A stretch of DNA of 64,000 nt from the NCBI GenBank assembly GCA_964392455.1, contig CAYMPG010000008.1, positions 1 to 64,000 on the forward strand, read 5' to 3'. The position numbers were made by a program, and so were the translations under genes. Numbering within the stretch: position 1 is the first letter of the stretch; each line of letters opens with the position of its first letter. The notes below the pieces were generated by a model. The model saw nothing but the letters and a program-made list of their open reading frames with translations, was not told the DNA's origin and did no database searches. Shown here one piece after another: positions 8,184 to 16,709 of the stretch. The DNA is from SFEL01 sp964392455. Its GTDB lineage: Bacteria; Bacillota; Clostridia; Christensenellales; CAG-138.

Positions 8184-10442
8184 TTACAACATATCGCCGG
8201 GATTCAGCTCCAGCGAGTAGAAGTATTCAGACCGGTGATCATTTGCATAGGAGTAAAGGGTTTCTATCACCCTGGATGTATGGCTGGTGCGGGCCAGCTT
8301 CAGCACTATCTGCATGCGATATTGGCCCAGCTTGCGCTTTATTGGCGCATCGCCGCAGGTCATATACAAAAGCTCCCGGTCATCCGCTTCCTGCTCCTTT
8401 AGTGCATTAAGCACCGCCTGATACAGCCCCTGTGCAAAGCTATCCGCCGCCTGCTCAAGGGGGGCTCTGTCTCCAGATGCAAAAAGTATCCTTACGAAAA
8501 GCGAATAGGGCGGAAACAGCGCAGCCCTACGCATGGCGATTTCATAATCAAAAAAGCCCTTGTAATCATGCCTGGAAGCAAGCACTACGGCAGGATGCTC
8601 AGGGTCATATGTCTGCACTATCACCCTGCCATTGCCCGCAGCCCTGCCCGCCCGGCCTGCCACCTGGGTAAGCAGCTGAAAAGAGCGCTCGCAGCTTCTG
8701 TAATCCGGTATATGCAGCGAAGCATCCGCCGCAATTACCCCCACCACGGATACTCCCGGCATATCCAGTCCCTTTGCCACCATCTGCGTACCTATGAGCA
8801 CCTGCGCTTCTCCCTTTGCAAAGGCGGAAAGTATGCCGTAATGGGAATCCTTGGTGCGGGTGGTATCCGCATCCATCCTCAGGCAGGTAACTCCGGGGAA
8901 GTATTCATTGAGCTGCTCCTCCACCTGCTGGGTACCAATTCCAAAATACTTCAAATAAGGCTTGCCGCACTCGGGGCATACCCTTGGGATAGGCTTTACG
9001 CTACCGCAGTAATGGCACTTCATGGTGTTTTCCAGCTTGTGGTAGGTCATGGAAACATCACAATTATCGCACTTGAATACATACCCGCAGCCCCTGCAGG
9101 ATACAAAGGTGGAATATCCCCGCCTGTTCATAAACAGTATCGCCTGCTCTCCCCTGTCAAAGCAGCCCTCCAGCGCCTCATGAAGCGGGCCGCTGAAGAT
9201 GGTGGTATTGCCGGCGGCAAATTCATTCCGCATATCCACTATCTCCACCTTTGGCATTGGGAGGCCGTTTATCCTCTCCGGCATTTCCAGCAGAGTGTAT
9301 TTCCCCTTTTTTGCCCTGAGATAGCTGGATATGGAAGGTGTGGCACTGCCTAAAAGCAGGGCACCGCCGCTGTATTTACACCGCTGCCTTGCCACCTCTA
9401 TGGCATTATACCTTGGGGTGATCTCTGAGGAATAGGATTGCTCATGCTCCTCGTCTACCACTATCAGCTTTATATTTTCCAGCGGAGCAAATACTGCGCT
9501 TCTTGCACCCAGCACCACCTTTGCCCTGCCAAGACGTATCCTGCGCCATTCGTCATACCGTTCTCCGGGGGAAAGACGGCTGTGCAGCACCGCAACGCTA
9601 TTGCCAAATCGCCCACGGAATCTATCCACCGCCTGAGGAGTAAGGGATATTTCAGGCACCAGCACTATAGCGGTGCCTCCCATTTCCAGAGCCCCGGCTA
9701 TGGCCTGCATATATACCTCTGTTTTGCCGGAGCCGGTAACTCCATGGAGCAGCAGCTCACCTCCGCTGCCCTCCATTGCGGTAATCACCGCATCCAGCGC
9801 ATTCTGCTGCTGGGCGGATAAGGGCAGAGGTATGGTTTTTGTTATGCTCCTGCCTGCATATGGGTCACGATAGGTTTCACGGCCTATCTCCACTATGTAT
9901 CCCTTTTGCAATAGCGCCCTTATGGCAGCAGCCGCTCCCGGAATAAAAGCGCATATATCACCTGTGCTCATCTCCATGGCGGATTCAGCAAGGAGGGTAT
10001 ATATTTCATATTGCTTTGGAGACCTTGGAGTGCCGTCCTTTTTCAGCAGAGAATCCAGCACCTTTTTGCTGTCCATATCGCCGTTTGTTTTTACGGTGCG
10101 TATGGTTTTTTCCTTTACCCGTCCTCCCCTTAGCTGGGCGGGTATCATCAGGCGCAGGGCGTCCACAAGGAGGCAATTATAGCTCTGCTTTATCCAGTAC
10201 GCAAGACGTATCTGCTCCGGGGTGAGCACGGTATACGGCTCCATCGGCCTTATTATGGACTTGAGGGCAATATTCCCATCGTAGCTGTCCTTCACATCCA
10301 GCACAAAGCCCTCTACAGTCTTATTGCCCGCACCAAAAGGAACCAGTACCCGCTGGCCCCTGGCAATATCCTCCTCCGCCCGGTATGTAAACAGCCTGTC
10401 TACGCTGCTGTGGGCTATGTCAACTATCACCTGTGCGAACAA
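8184..10442 (-). CDS. priA: Primosomal replication-restart helicase PriA
   Basis: 3'-5' superfamily-2 DNA helicase that recognises abandoned replication forks and reloads the replisome. The 752 residues contain the N-terminal 3'-OH-binding domain (FAQVIVDIAHSSVDRLFTY), Walker A GVTGSGKTEVY near 230, the DEEH box near 325 and the late helicase motif QVAGRAGR. An embedded zinc region has eight Cys in CxxC pairs (CRGCGY, CDNCD, CHYCG, CPECG). Nothing is missing. It follows coaBC in the conserved rpoZ-coaBC-priA-def order, but a terminator at 10474-10504 separates it from coaBC here. Confidence 0.96.
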   Translation of the reverse strand: MFAQVIVDIAHSSVDRLFTYRAEEDIARGQRVLVPFGAGNKTVEGFVLDVKDSYDGNIALKSIIRPMEPYTVLTPEQIRLAYWIKQSYNCLLVDALRLMIPAQLRGGRVKEKTIRTVKTNGDMDSKKVLDSLLKKDGTPRSPKQYEIYTLLAESAMEMSTGDICAFIPGAAAAIRALLQKGYIVEIGRETYRDPYAGRSITKTIPLPLSAQQQNALDAVITAMEGSGGELLLHGVTGSGKTEVYMQAIAGALEMGGTAIVLVPEISLTPQAVDRFRGRFGNSVAVLHSRLSPGERYDEWRRIRLGRAKVVLGARSAVFAPLENIKLIVVDEEHEQSYSSEITPRYNAIEVARQRCKYSGGALLLGSATPSISSYLRAKKGKYTLLEMPERINGLPMPKVEIVDMRNEFAAGNTTIFSGPLHEALEGCFDRGEQAILFMNRRGYSTFVSCRGCGYVFKCDNCDVSMTYHKLENTMKCHYCGSVKPIPRVCPECGKPYLKYFGIGTQQVEEQLNEYFPGVTCLRMDADTTRTKDSHYGILSAFAKGEAQVLIGTQMVAKGLDMPGVSVVGVIAADASLHIPDYRSCERSFQLLTQVAGRAGRAAGNGRVIVQTYDPEHPAVVLASRHDYKGFFDYEIAMRRAALFPPYSLFVRILFASGDRAPLEQAADSFAQGLYQAVLNALKEQEADDRELLYMTCGDAPIKRKLGQYRMQIVLKLARTSHTSRVIETLYSYANDHRSEYFYSLELNPGDML

Positions 10443-10473
10443 ATCTGTGTCTTTCTCCTTATCCTGCCCATAT

Positions 10474-10504
10474 AAAAAATTTGGGAGAAGCGTACACCTC
10501 TCCC
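10474..10504 (-). terminator. Intrinsic terminator after coaBC
   Basis: Read on the minus strand, GGGAGA and TCTCCC (10499-10504 and 10483-10488) form a 6-bp stem with a 10-nt loop, followed by a run of T (complement of 10474-10482). It lies 10 nt past the coaBC stop and separates coaBC from priA. Confidence 0.7.
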
Positions 10505-10514
10505 TGCTATTTTT

Positions 10515-11690
10515 TTATTTCACAAGCCTGTCCAGCAGCCAATCCGCCGCTGCACGCTTTGTCAGCTTTCCGCTGTGCTCCTCAGAGCCATCTGCCTCAT
10601 AAAGGGTGATGATGTTGGTATCCACGCCAAACCCTGCGTCCTTTGCGGAAACGTCATTTGCGGCAATAAAATCCAGATTCTTTGCGCTGAGCTTTTTCAG
10701 GGCGTTTTCCCTGAGGTTTTCTGTCTCGGCGGCAAAGCCCATGACCTTTCTTTTGCCCTTATTTGGCGCCACGGTCTTAAGTATATCTCTGGTGGAGGTA
10801 AGCTCAAGGGTCATGCCGCTGCCCTGTTTTTTTATCTTTTCCTCCGCCACGTTTATAGGAGTAAAATCCGCAGGAGCCGCCGCCATTATAAGGGCATCGC
10901 AATAATTAAACTGCTCTGTCACGGCATCGCAAAGCTCCCCTGAGGATACTATATCTATCCGCTTTACACCCTCGGGCGTTTTCAGGCTCACAGGGCCGCT
11001 TATGAGAGTCACCTCAGCGCCACGCTCTGCCGCAGCCTCGGCTATGGCATAGCCCATCTTGCCGGAGGAATGATTGGTAATGTAGCGCACAGGGTCTATG
11101 GCCTCTCTGGTTGGGCCTGCCGTTACCAGCACCTTCATGCCCTCCATATCCCGGCGCACATTGAGCTTTGCCAAAACGGCCTGGATTATGTCCTGCACAT
11201 CCGCAAGCCTGCCAATTCCCTCATCACCGCAGGCAAGGCGGCCTGACCCGGGGGCAATAAACTCGCAGCCCCGCTCCGTAAGCTTCTGCATATTTTCCTG
11301 AGTGGCGGGATTAAGGTACATATTGGAATTCATAGCGGGAGCTATGAACACAGGGGCTCTGGTTGCCATTACGGTGGTGGTGAGCATATCATCCGCTATG
11401 CCTGAGGCCATCTTGCCGATAAAGTTCGCCGTGGCCGGGGCAACAAGAAACAGATCCGCCTGCTTCGCAAGGGATATATGCTCCACTTCCCATGGGTTTT
11501 CCCTGCTGAACATATCCGTTACCACAGGATTTGCACTCATGGTCTCAAGGGCCAGCGGAGTAATTATCTCTGCGCCTGCCCTGGTAAGTATCACGCGCAC
11601 ATCAACGCCCTTTTTACGAAGGCCGCTGATTATGTCGCATGCCTTATATGCTGCGATGGAGCCTGTAACTCCCATCACCACATGCTTCAT
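10515..11690 (-). CDS. coaBC: Bifunctional phosphopantothenoylcysteine synthetase/decarboxylase
   Basis: Carries out two consecutive steps of coenzyme A synthesis. The N-terminal flavin-dependent decarboxylase (CoaC, about 1-185) has the GVTGSIAAYK FMN motif, the active-site His in VEHISLA, the PAMNSNMY substrate clamp and the Cys in GRLACGDEG. The C-terminal synthetase (CoaB, about 188-391) begins KVLVTAGPTREAIDPVR and has the NHSSGKMG nucleotide-binding motif. The 391-residue length fits the fused enzyme. Its start abuts the end of rpoZ. Confidence 0.96.
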   Translation of the reverse strand: MKHVVMGVTGSIAAYKACDIISGLRKKGVDVRVILTRAGAEIITPLALETMSANPVVTDMFSRENPWEVEHISLAKQADLFLVAPATANFIGKMASGIADDMLTTTVMATRAPVFIAPAMNSNMYLNPATQENMQKLTERGCEFIAPGSGRLACGDEGIGRLADVQDIIQAVLAKLNVRRDMEGMKVLVTAGPTREAIDPVRYITNHSSGKMGYAIAEAAAERGAEVTLISGPVSLKTPEGVKRIDIVSSGELCDAVTEQFNYCDALIMAAAPADFTPINVAEEKIKKQGSGMTLELTSTRDILKTVAPNKGKRKVMGFAAETENLRENALKKLSAKNLDFIAANDVSAKDAGFGVDTNIITLYEADGSEEHSGKLTKRAAADWLLDRLVK

Positions 11691-11890
11691 TATTTCCCTT
11701 GCTCCTCAGGCACTATCACTTCCAGCTTATCGTTAAACAGCTCGTCCACCGCACAGGATACCGGCTTGCGGTCATCCAGCTTTTCCGGGTCCTCCATGAG
11801 CTGACGGGCACGCTTTGCCACTGCTGTCACCAGCATATAGCGGCAGCCAACCTTATCCTGTAATTCTGTAAGAGGAGGATAATTCATCAT
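11690..11890 (-). CDS. rpoZ: RNA polymerase omega subunit
   Basis: Small subunit that helps fold and stabilise beta' in RNA polymerase. The 66 residues begin with the family pattern PPLTELQDKVGCRYMLVTAVAKRAR and end in an acidic tail. The Asp in DKVGCRY and the AKRARQL helix match omega proteins. It sits between gmk (3 nt gap) and coaBC (1 nt overlap), the standard gmk-rpoZ-coaBC order, which supports the call for so short a protein. Confidence 0.93.
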   Translation of the reverse strand: MMNYPPLTELQDKVGCRYMLVTAVAKRARQLMEDPEKLDDRKPVSCAVDELFNDKLEVIVPEEQGK

Positions 11891-11893
11891 AGT

Positions 11894-12511
11894 TTACAGT
11901 TCTCCTTTTAGTTGATTTATAAGCTCGGTATTGTTGGCAATGCGGCTGTGCTCGGCAGAAATAACGCTCTGCACCTGGCCCACTGCCTTATCAAGGTTAT
12001 CGTTTACGATTATGTAATCATACCGCTCGGCCAGTGCAATCTCCCGCACAGCCTCGCCAAAGCGCCTTGCAACGGATTCCGGAGTTTCCGTGCCCCGCCC
12101 CACAAGGCGGCGGCGCAATGTATCCATATCCGGCGGCGCAATAAATACCATTACAGCCTCTGGGCACTTTTCCTTTACCTTGAGCGCACCCTTTACATCT
12201 ATCTCCAGTATTACGTCATAGCCCTGGCTGCGCTGCTCATCAACGTAGCTTCTGGGGGTACCGTAATGGTTCTTTCCGAATACGCACATATACTCAAGAA
12301 ATTCATCCGCCTCCACCATCCGCATGAATTCCTCCTCAGTGCGGAAAAAGTAGCTCACGCCCTCGGTTTCTCCGGGGCGGGGCTGGCGGGTGGTAACTGA
12401 AACGGACATTTTAATATTGTCCCTTTCTGACATGAGCTTTGAGCATATGGTGCCCTTTCCCACTCCTGAAGGGCCGGATACTACAAAAAGCAGACCTTTT
12501 TCAGTCATCAT
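11894..12511 (-). CDS. gmk: Guanylate kinase
   Basis: Phosphorylates GMP or dGMP to the diphosphate with ATP. The P-loop GPSGVGKGT spans residues 13-21. The GMP-binding motif TTRQPRPGE lies near 41-49, and further family strands include EFLEYMCVFGKNHYGTP and EIDVKGA. Length 205 is typical. A GGAGG stands 5 nt before the first of two adjacent ATG codons. It is co-transcribed with remA upstream and rpoZ downstream. Confidence 0.96.
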   Translation of the reverse strand: MMTEKGLLFVVSGPSGVGKGTICSKLMSERDNIKMSVSVTTRQPRPGETEGVSYFFRTEEEFMRMVEADEFLEYMCVFGKNHYGTPRSYVDEQRSQGYDVILEIDVKGALKVKEKCPEAVMVFIAPPDMDTLRRRLVGRGTETPESVARRFGEAVREIALAERYDYIIVNDNLDKAVGQVQSVISAEHSRIANNTELINQLKGEL

Positions 12512-12524
12512 GCTGTCCTCCGAT

Positions 12525-12779
12525 CTATTCTGGCTCGCTCTCCGCCCTCACCCTTGACGCAACCGTCTCAGATTGAAGGGCTGAAAGCACTATATGCATG
12601 CTGTCCATTACTATAACGGCCCGTGTGCGCCTGCCGTGAGTAGCATCCACCAGCCTGCTTCTCTCCCGTGCCTCCTGTACCATGCGCTTTGCAGGGGCGC
12701 TGTCCGGCGAAACGATAGACACTATGCGTTCTGCTGACACCATATTGCCAAAGCCCACATTGACCAGCTTAACCGACAT
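12525..12779 (-). CDS. remA: RemA-family DNA-binding regulator (DUF370)
   Basis: The 84-residue protein matches RemA/YlzA, the small regulator of extracellular matrix genes and osmoprotection in Bacillus. Typical features are the start MSVKLVNVGFGNMVSAERIV, the SAPAKRMVQEAR helix and the TRAVIVMDS.HIVLSA strand pair. RemA is known to assemble into rings that wrap DNA. The yicC-remA-gmk-rpoZ order is strongly conserved in Firmicutes and supports orthology. What it regulates in this organism is unknown. Confidence 0.92.
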   Translation of the reverse strand: MSVKLVNVGFGNMVSAERIVSIVSPDSAPAKRMVQEARERSRLVDATHGRRTRAVIVMDSMHIVLSALQSETVASRVRAESEPE

Positions 12780-12793
12780 ATCTCCAACGCCTC

Positions 12794-13672
12794 TTATTCT
12801 ATATTCTGAACCTGCTCACGAATCTTTTCTATTTCGCCCTTGCCAGCGATAACAAGGTTTACTATATCTCCATCATTGGCCTTGGAGCCGATGGTATTGA
12901 ATTCACGATTCATTTCCTGCACGATAAAGTCCAGCCTGCGGCCTGCCGGCTCCGTGCCATCCAGCATTGCCCTGAACTGGGTAACGTGGCTGCCCAGGCG
13001 CACTATTTCCTCATCTATACCGGCCTTGTCCGCAAACAGCGCAACCTCTGTGGCAAGGCGTGCTTTATCCACATCCGCAGCACCCAGCAGCTTTTCAATG
13101 CGCTCATTGAGCTTTATGCGGTATTCCTCCACCACCTGCGGCGCACGCTCCGCTATGCTTGCGGCTATGGATTCTACTATGCTGCATTTGCCATGGAGGT
13201 CTTCATAGAGCTTTGCGCCCTCCTTTGCCCGCATGGCCTTAAGCTCCTGGCAGGCTGCCCTGCATGCCTCTGCGGCAAGGCGGCAGACCTCATCCCTGTC
13301 TTCATCTGCCTCTACTATTTCGGTAACATCCGGCAGCCTCAGCGCAGAGCTGAGCCCCACATCATCCCTGAGGCCAAAGGCTTCCGCCGCCTGGCGTGCG
13401 GCAGTAAGGTATTCGCCCAGCAGATTCATATCCACATTTACCTTGCGGGCATCCGCACGATTGTTGCGGTAGAATATGAAAACATCCACATGACCCCGGC
13501 TCAGCTCGCCGGAGAGCACGCTGCGGATGGTATCCTCCACAAAGCCTATGGCTCTTGGCATCCTGAAGCCTATATCAAGATACCTGTGATTTACGCTTTT
13601 CAGTTCAACGGTAATCTCACGGCCCTCATGCTCCAGGGCATAGCGGCCGAATCCAGTCATGCTGTTTATCAA
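12794..13672 (-). CDS. yicC: YicC/YloC-family endoribonuclease
   Basis: Family of hexameric RNases linked to RNA decay. The 292-residue protein begins SMTGFGRY, has a central coiled region, and ends with the signature RRLDFIVQEMNREFNTIGSKAND. Homologues start with Met-x-x-Ser-Met-Thr-Gly-Phe-Gly. Here that corresponds to a TTG codon at 13670-13672, which has TGGAGG 6 nt upstream. An ATG seven codons earlier overlaps no ribosome site, so I chose the TTG start. It is the promoter-proximal gene of yicC-remA-gmk-rpoZ-coaBC. Confidence 0.9.
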   Translation of the reverse strand: MINSMTGFGRYALEHEGREITVELKSVNHRYLDIGFRMPRAIGFVEDTIRSVLSGELSRGHVDVFIFYRNNRADARKVNVDMNLLGEYLTAARQAAEAFGLRDDVGLSSALRLPDVTEIVEADEDRDEVCRLAAEACRAACQELKAMRAKEGAKLYEDLHGKCSIVESIAASIAERAPQVVEEYRIKLNERIEKLLGAADVDKARLATEVALFADKAGIDEEIVRLGSHVTQFRAMLDGTEPAGRRLDFIVQEMNREFNTIGSKANDGDIVNLVIAGKGEIEKIREQVQNIE

Positions 13673-13706
13673 AATATACCTCCATAGGGCCATTCGTAAC
13701 TAAAAT

Positions 13707-13736
13707 ATTATATCACGATACGCCTCTTTTTTACAA
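13707..13736 (-). promoter_or_regulatory. Promoter of the yicC-to-coaBC operon
   Basis: On the minus strand TTGTAA (13731-13736) and TATAAT (13707-13712) are 18 bp apart, about 35 nt upstream of the yicC TTG start. This is a good SigA-type match. Confidence 0.65.
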
Positions 13737-13759
13737 TATAAACAGGCCTCCGCAGCCGA

Positions 13760-14722
13760 TTAAAACATACGGTAAAGCTCATCCGCCTCAGGCGGCAGTA
13801 TTTCTCTGCCATCCCCGGTACGCACGCCGCTGCCACCTGCCCGGCCTATTACTGCGGCAGGTATGCCTATTTCTTCAAGGCCCTTTACCATGGCCTCCCC
13901 ATCAGGGCAGGCCACCAGCATGCTGCCGCTGGAAAGCAGGCGGAATCTATCCAGGCCGCATTTATCGCACAGCTTGACGGTTATCGGATGGAAGGGTACT
14001 TTATCCGGCCATAGCTCCATGCCGCAGCCTGATGCCTCGGCCATCTCCCATGCGGCGCCAAATATGCCGCCCTCGGTTATATCATGCATGGCAGTTGCGC
14101 CATTATCCGCACAGAAAAGCCCCTCCTTTACCACGCTCACCATGCCCATAAAGCCCCTGGCCTCCTCAAGCTCGGCGTCAGTAAGGCCTATTCTGTCGGC
14201 AAAATCTGAGGCTATAACCGCCGTGCCCTCAATGCCGCCCATTTTGGTCATAATGATGCTATCTCCATCCTTCATGCCGTTTGGAGAGATTATGCCGTTT
14301 TTGCCGGCCCTTGCTATGACCGTGGCGCAGGTGACCATGCGGGTAACCGCACCTGTGACCTCTGTGTGCCCGCCGATTATTTCGATATTTGCAAGGCGTG
14401 CAGCCTCTGCAAGCTCATCCGCCACCCTGCCTATTTCCTCCTCGGTGCCGCTGGGAGGGATAAGCAGCGTTACAAGCAGGCCTATTGGCTCCGCACCTGC
14501 CGCCGCCGCATCATTGCAGCTAACGTGTACAGTAAGGCTGCCCAGGTTCTTTTCTGCTGAGGTAATGGGGTCTGTGGAAAGCACGGCTATCCTGCCCCCC
14601 AGCTCCACCGCTGCACAGTCCACCCCCACATGGGGCGAGCATACCACCTCATCACGGGTATGGGCAAACTTGGAAAGGATAAGGCTGTCAAGCTGCTGAT
14701 TGGTTAGTTTTCCCTGGCGCAT
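13760..14722 (-). CDS. AIR-synthase-related protein (HypE/ThiL/SelD-like fold)
   Basis: The 320-residue protein has the two-lobed AIR-synthase architecture. An N-terminal lobe carries the metal/ATP motif VGVDCAAV and the STDPIT strand. The middle has the SCNDAAAAGAEPIG signature, IIGGHTEVT, and a second lobe with MHDITEGG. It resembles HypE, but the C-terminal Cys tail needed for carbamoyl transfer in hydrogenase maturation is absent, and no hyp genes are nearby. The SelD Cys/Sec motif is absent too. An ATP-dependent enzyme is likely and its substrate cannot be deduced. It follows ligA by 3 nt and is probably co-transcribed. Confidence 0.8.
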   Translation of the reverse strand: MRQGKLTNQQLDSLILSKFAHTRDEVVCSPHVGVDCAAVELGGRIAVLSTDPITSAEKNLGSLTVHVSCNDAAAAGAEPIGLLVTLLIPPSGTEEEIGRVADELAEAARLANIEIIGGHTEVTGAVTRMVTCATVIARAGKNGIISPNGMKDGDSIIMTKMGGIEGTAVIASDFADRIGLTDAELEEARGFMGMVSVVKEGLFCADNGATAMHDITEGGIFGAAWEMAEASGCGMELWPDKVPFHPITVKLCDKCGLDRFRLLSSGSMLVACPDGEAMVKGLEEIGIPAAVIGRAGGSGVRTGDGREILPPEADELYRMF

Positions 14723-14725
14723 TGT

Positions 14726-16693
14726 TTATTCTTGTTCTCCGATCAATTGGAAAAATTCTTCTTCTGTGAGCACCGGTATGCCAAGCTCCCTTGCCCGGGT
14801 CAGCTTGCTGCCGGCATTTTCTCCAGCCAGCACATAGCCGGTTTTTTTGCTTACGCTGCCTGCCGCCTTGCCGCCAAGGCGCTCTATCAGCGCCTCTGCC
14901 TCCCGCCTGTCAAGGGTGGGCAGGGTGCCTGTGACCACTATGGTTTTGCCGGTTATGGGGCTCTGCTGGCTGGCCTGCTCCGCCCTTGGGGATACTCCAT
15001 GGGCAAGAAGCCTGTCTACCTGAGAGGAAATGGAAGCATCCGCAAAAAACTCCGCTATGCTTTCCGCAACTATTCCCCCCACATCCTGCACCTCCATGAG
15101 CTGCTGTATGGATGCATTACGCAGGGCATCCAGCGTGCCGAAGTGCCTTGCAAGGTCTCTTGCGGTCTTTGAGCCCACGTTGGGTATGCCTATGGCAAAT
15201 ATAAACGCCCCGAGGGTACAATCCTTGCTCTTTTGTATGGCGGCCATAAGGTTTTCGGTCTTTTTTTCCTTAAAGCCTGGCAGCCGGGCAAAGTCCTCCC
15301 CGGTCATATCGTAAAGGTCTGGAATACTTTTTAGCTGCACCTCCTCAACCAGAAGCGCCGCCGTTTTTTCTGAAAAGGTATCTATATCCATTGCATCACG
15401 GGAGGCATAATGGGCAAGCCGCCCGGCTATCTGAGGCGCGCAGGATAGGGAGTTTGTGCAGAATATGTGGGCCCCACGCTGCTCCACATGGGCGCCGCAG
15501 GCCGGGCACACATGGGGCTTTGGGGCGGGTCTTTCCGGCACATCGCCCTCCACCGCCGCAAGTATCTCGGGGATAACGTCATTGCTACGGCGAATAAATA
15601 CCCTTGAACCTATGCCTATCCTCTTTCGCTGAATATCATCCCAGTTATTGAGAGTAGCATGGCGAATTGTGGCCCCTGCAAGCTCCACAGGGTCAAGATG
15701 AGCCCTTGGCGTCAGCTTTCCGGTGCGCCCCACCTCCCAGGTGATATCCCTGACTATGGTGGTAGTCTCCTCTGCTGCAAACTTGAAGGCCATGGCCCAG
15801 CGGGGGAATCTGTCAGTTGCCCCAAGGGCTCTGCGGGTGGCAAAATCCCGCACCTTTACTACCATTCCGTCTATGAGAAAATCCAGCCCCGGCCGTGATT
15901 CCTCCGCCTTTTCTATTTCATCGCATACGGTTTCGATGTCATTGCAGAGCTTCAGGTATTCATTCACAGCAAAGCCGTTTTCCTTAAGGAAGGCTATCAT
16001 TTCCTCCTGATTGTTAAGCTCCCTGCCCTCGATATAGCCAACGTTGTAGCAATAGCAATCCAGCTTGCGCCTGGCAGTCACCCTGGGGTCAAGGTTCCTC
16101 AGGGCGCCTGCTGCTGCATTACGGGCGTTTTTCAGCTTTTCATCGGTGGATGCATTTATTTCCTCCAGCACAGAGAGCTTCATATAGCACTCCCCCTGCA
16201 CCTCCATGCGGCCGCTGAATGGGATGGTAAGGGGCACCGTGCGTATTGTCTTTATTTGCGGAGTAATATCCTCCCCCACCACGCCGTTTCCGCGGGTGGC
16301 CCCCTTTACCAGCCGCCCCCCGTCATAGGTAAGATTAACTGTAAGGCCATCAAACTTATACTCCACAGCAAACCTTACAGGCGGAAGCTGCTGGCTCTCA
16401 GCCATGCGTTGCACCTTGTGGCCCCATTCTGTAAGGTCTGCCCTTGTGCGTACCTTATCAAGGCTCCAAAGCCTTTGTATATGGGTATGCTCCTCAAACC
16501 AGGGCAGCGGCTCTCCGCCCACCCGCTGGGTGGGTGAATCCGGCAGCACTATGCCGGTCTCCTTTTCCAGCTCAAGCAGGCTGTCAAACAGCTCATCGTA
16601 TTCCTTATCGCTTATCTTGGGGGCATCCATTACGTAGTAGGCCCTTGAATATTCATTGAGCCTGTCCACAAGCTCCCTAATGCGCTGCTCCAT
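14726..16693 (-). CDS. ligA: NAD-dependent DNA ligase
   Basis: Seals nicks in DNA at replication and repair, using NAD. The 655 residues include domain Ia (1-70, with YYVMDAPKISDKEYD), the adenylation motif KFDG with the catalytic Lys near 118, and an OB fold. A four-Cys zinc finger (CPAC, then FCTNSLSC) lies near 400-420. A helix-hairpin-helix region (GIPNVGSKTA) and a C-terminal BRCT domain (about 580-655) follow. The length is slightly short of the 670 usual for the family, but no domain is missing. The start has GGAGG at 7 nt. Confidence 0.96.
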   Translation of the reverse strand: MEQRIRELVDRLNEYSRAYYVMDAPKISDKEYDELFDSLLELEKETGIVLPDSPTQRVGGEPLPWFEEHTHIQRLWSLDKVRTRADLTEWGHKVQRMAESQQLPPVRFAVEYKFDGLTVNLTYDGGRLVKGATRGNGVVGEDITPQIKTIRTVPLTIPFSGRMEVQGECYMKLSVLEEINASTDEKLKNARNAAAGALRNLDPRVTARRKLDCYCYNVGYIEGRELNNQEEMIAFLKENGFAVNEYLKLCNDIETVCDEIEKAEESRPGLDFLIDGMVVKVRDFATRRALGATDRFPRWAMAFKFAAEETTTIVRDITWEVGRTGKLTPRAHLDPVELAGATIRHATLNNWDDIQRKRIGIGSRVFIRRSNDVIPEILAAVEGDVPERPAPKPHVCPACGAHVEQRGAHIFCTNSLSCAPQIAGRLAHYASRDAMDIDTFSEKTAALLVEEVQLKSIPDLYDMTGEDFARLPGFKEKKTENLMAAIQKSKDCTLGAFIFAIGIPNVGSKTARDLARHFGTLDALRNASIQQLMEVQDVGGIVAESIAEFFADASISSQVDRLLAHGVSPRAEQASQQSPITGKTIVVTGTLPTLDRREAEALIERLGGKAAGSVSKKTGYVLAGENAGSKLTRARELGIPVLTEEEFFQLIGEQE

Positions 16694-16709
16694 CAGCTAT
16701 CCTCCGAAA

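Noticed and set aside
13760..14722. Selenophosphate synthetase or hydrogenase maturation HypE
   Set aside because: The SelD N-terminal Cys/Sec motif and the HypE C-terminal Cys tail are both absent, and no selenium or hydrogenase genes are nearby.
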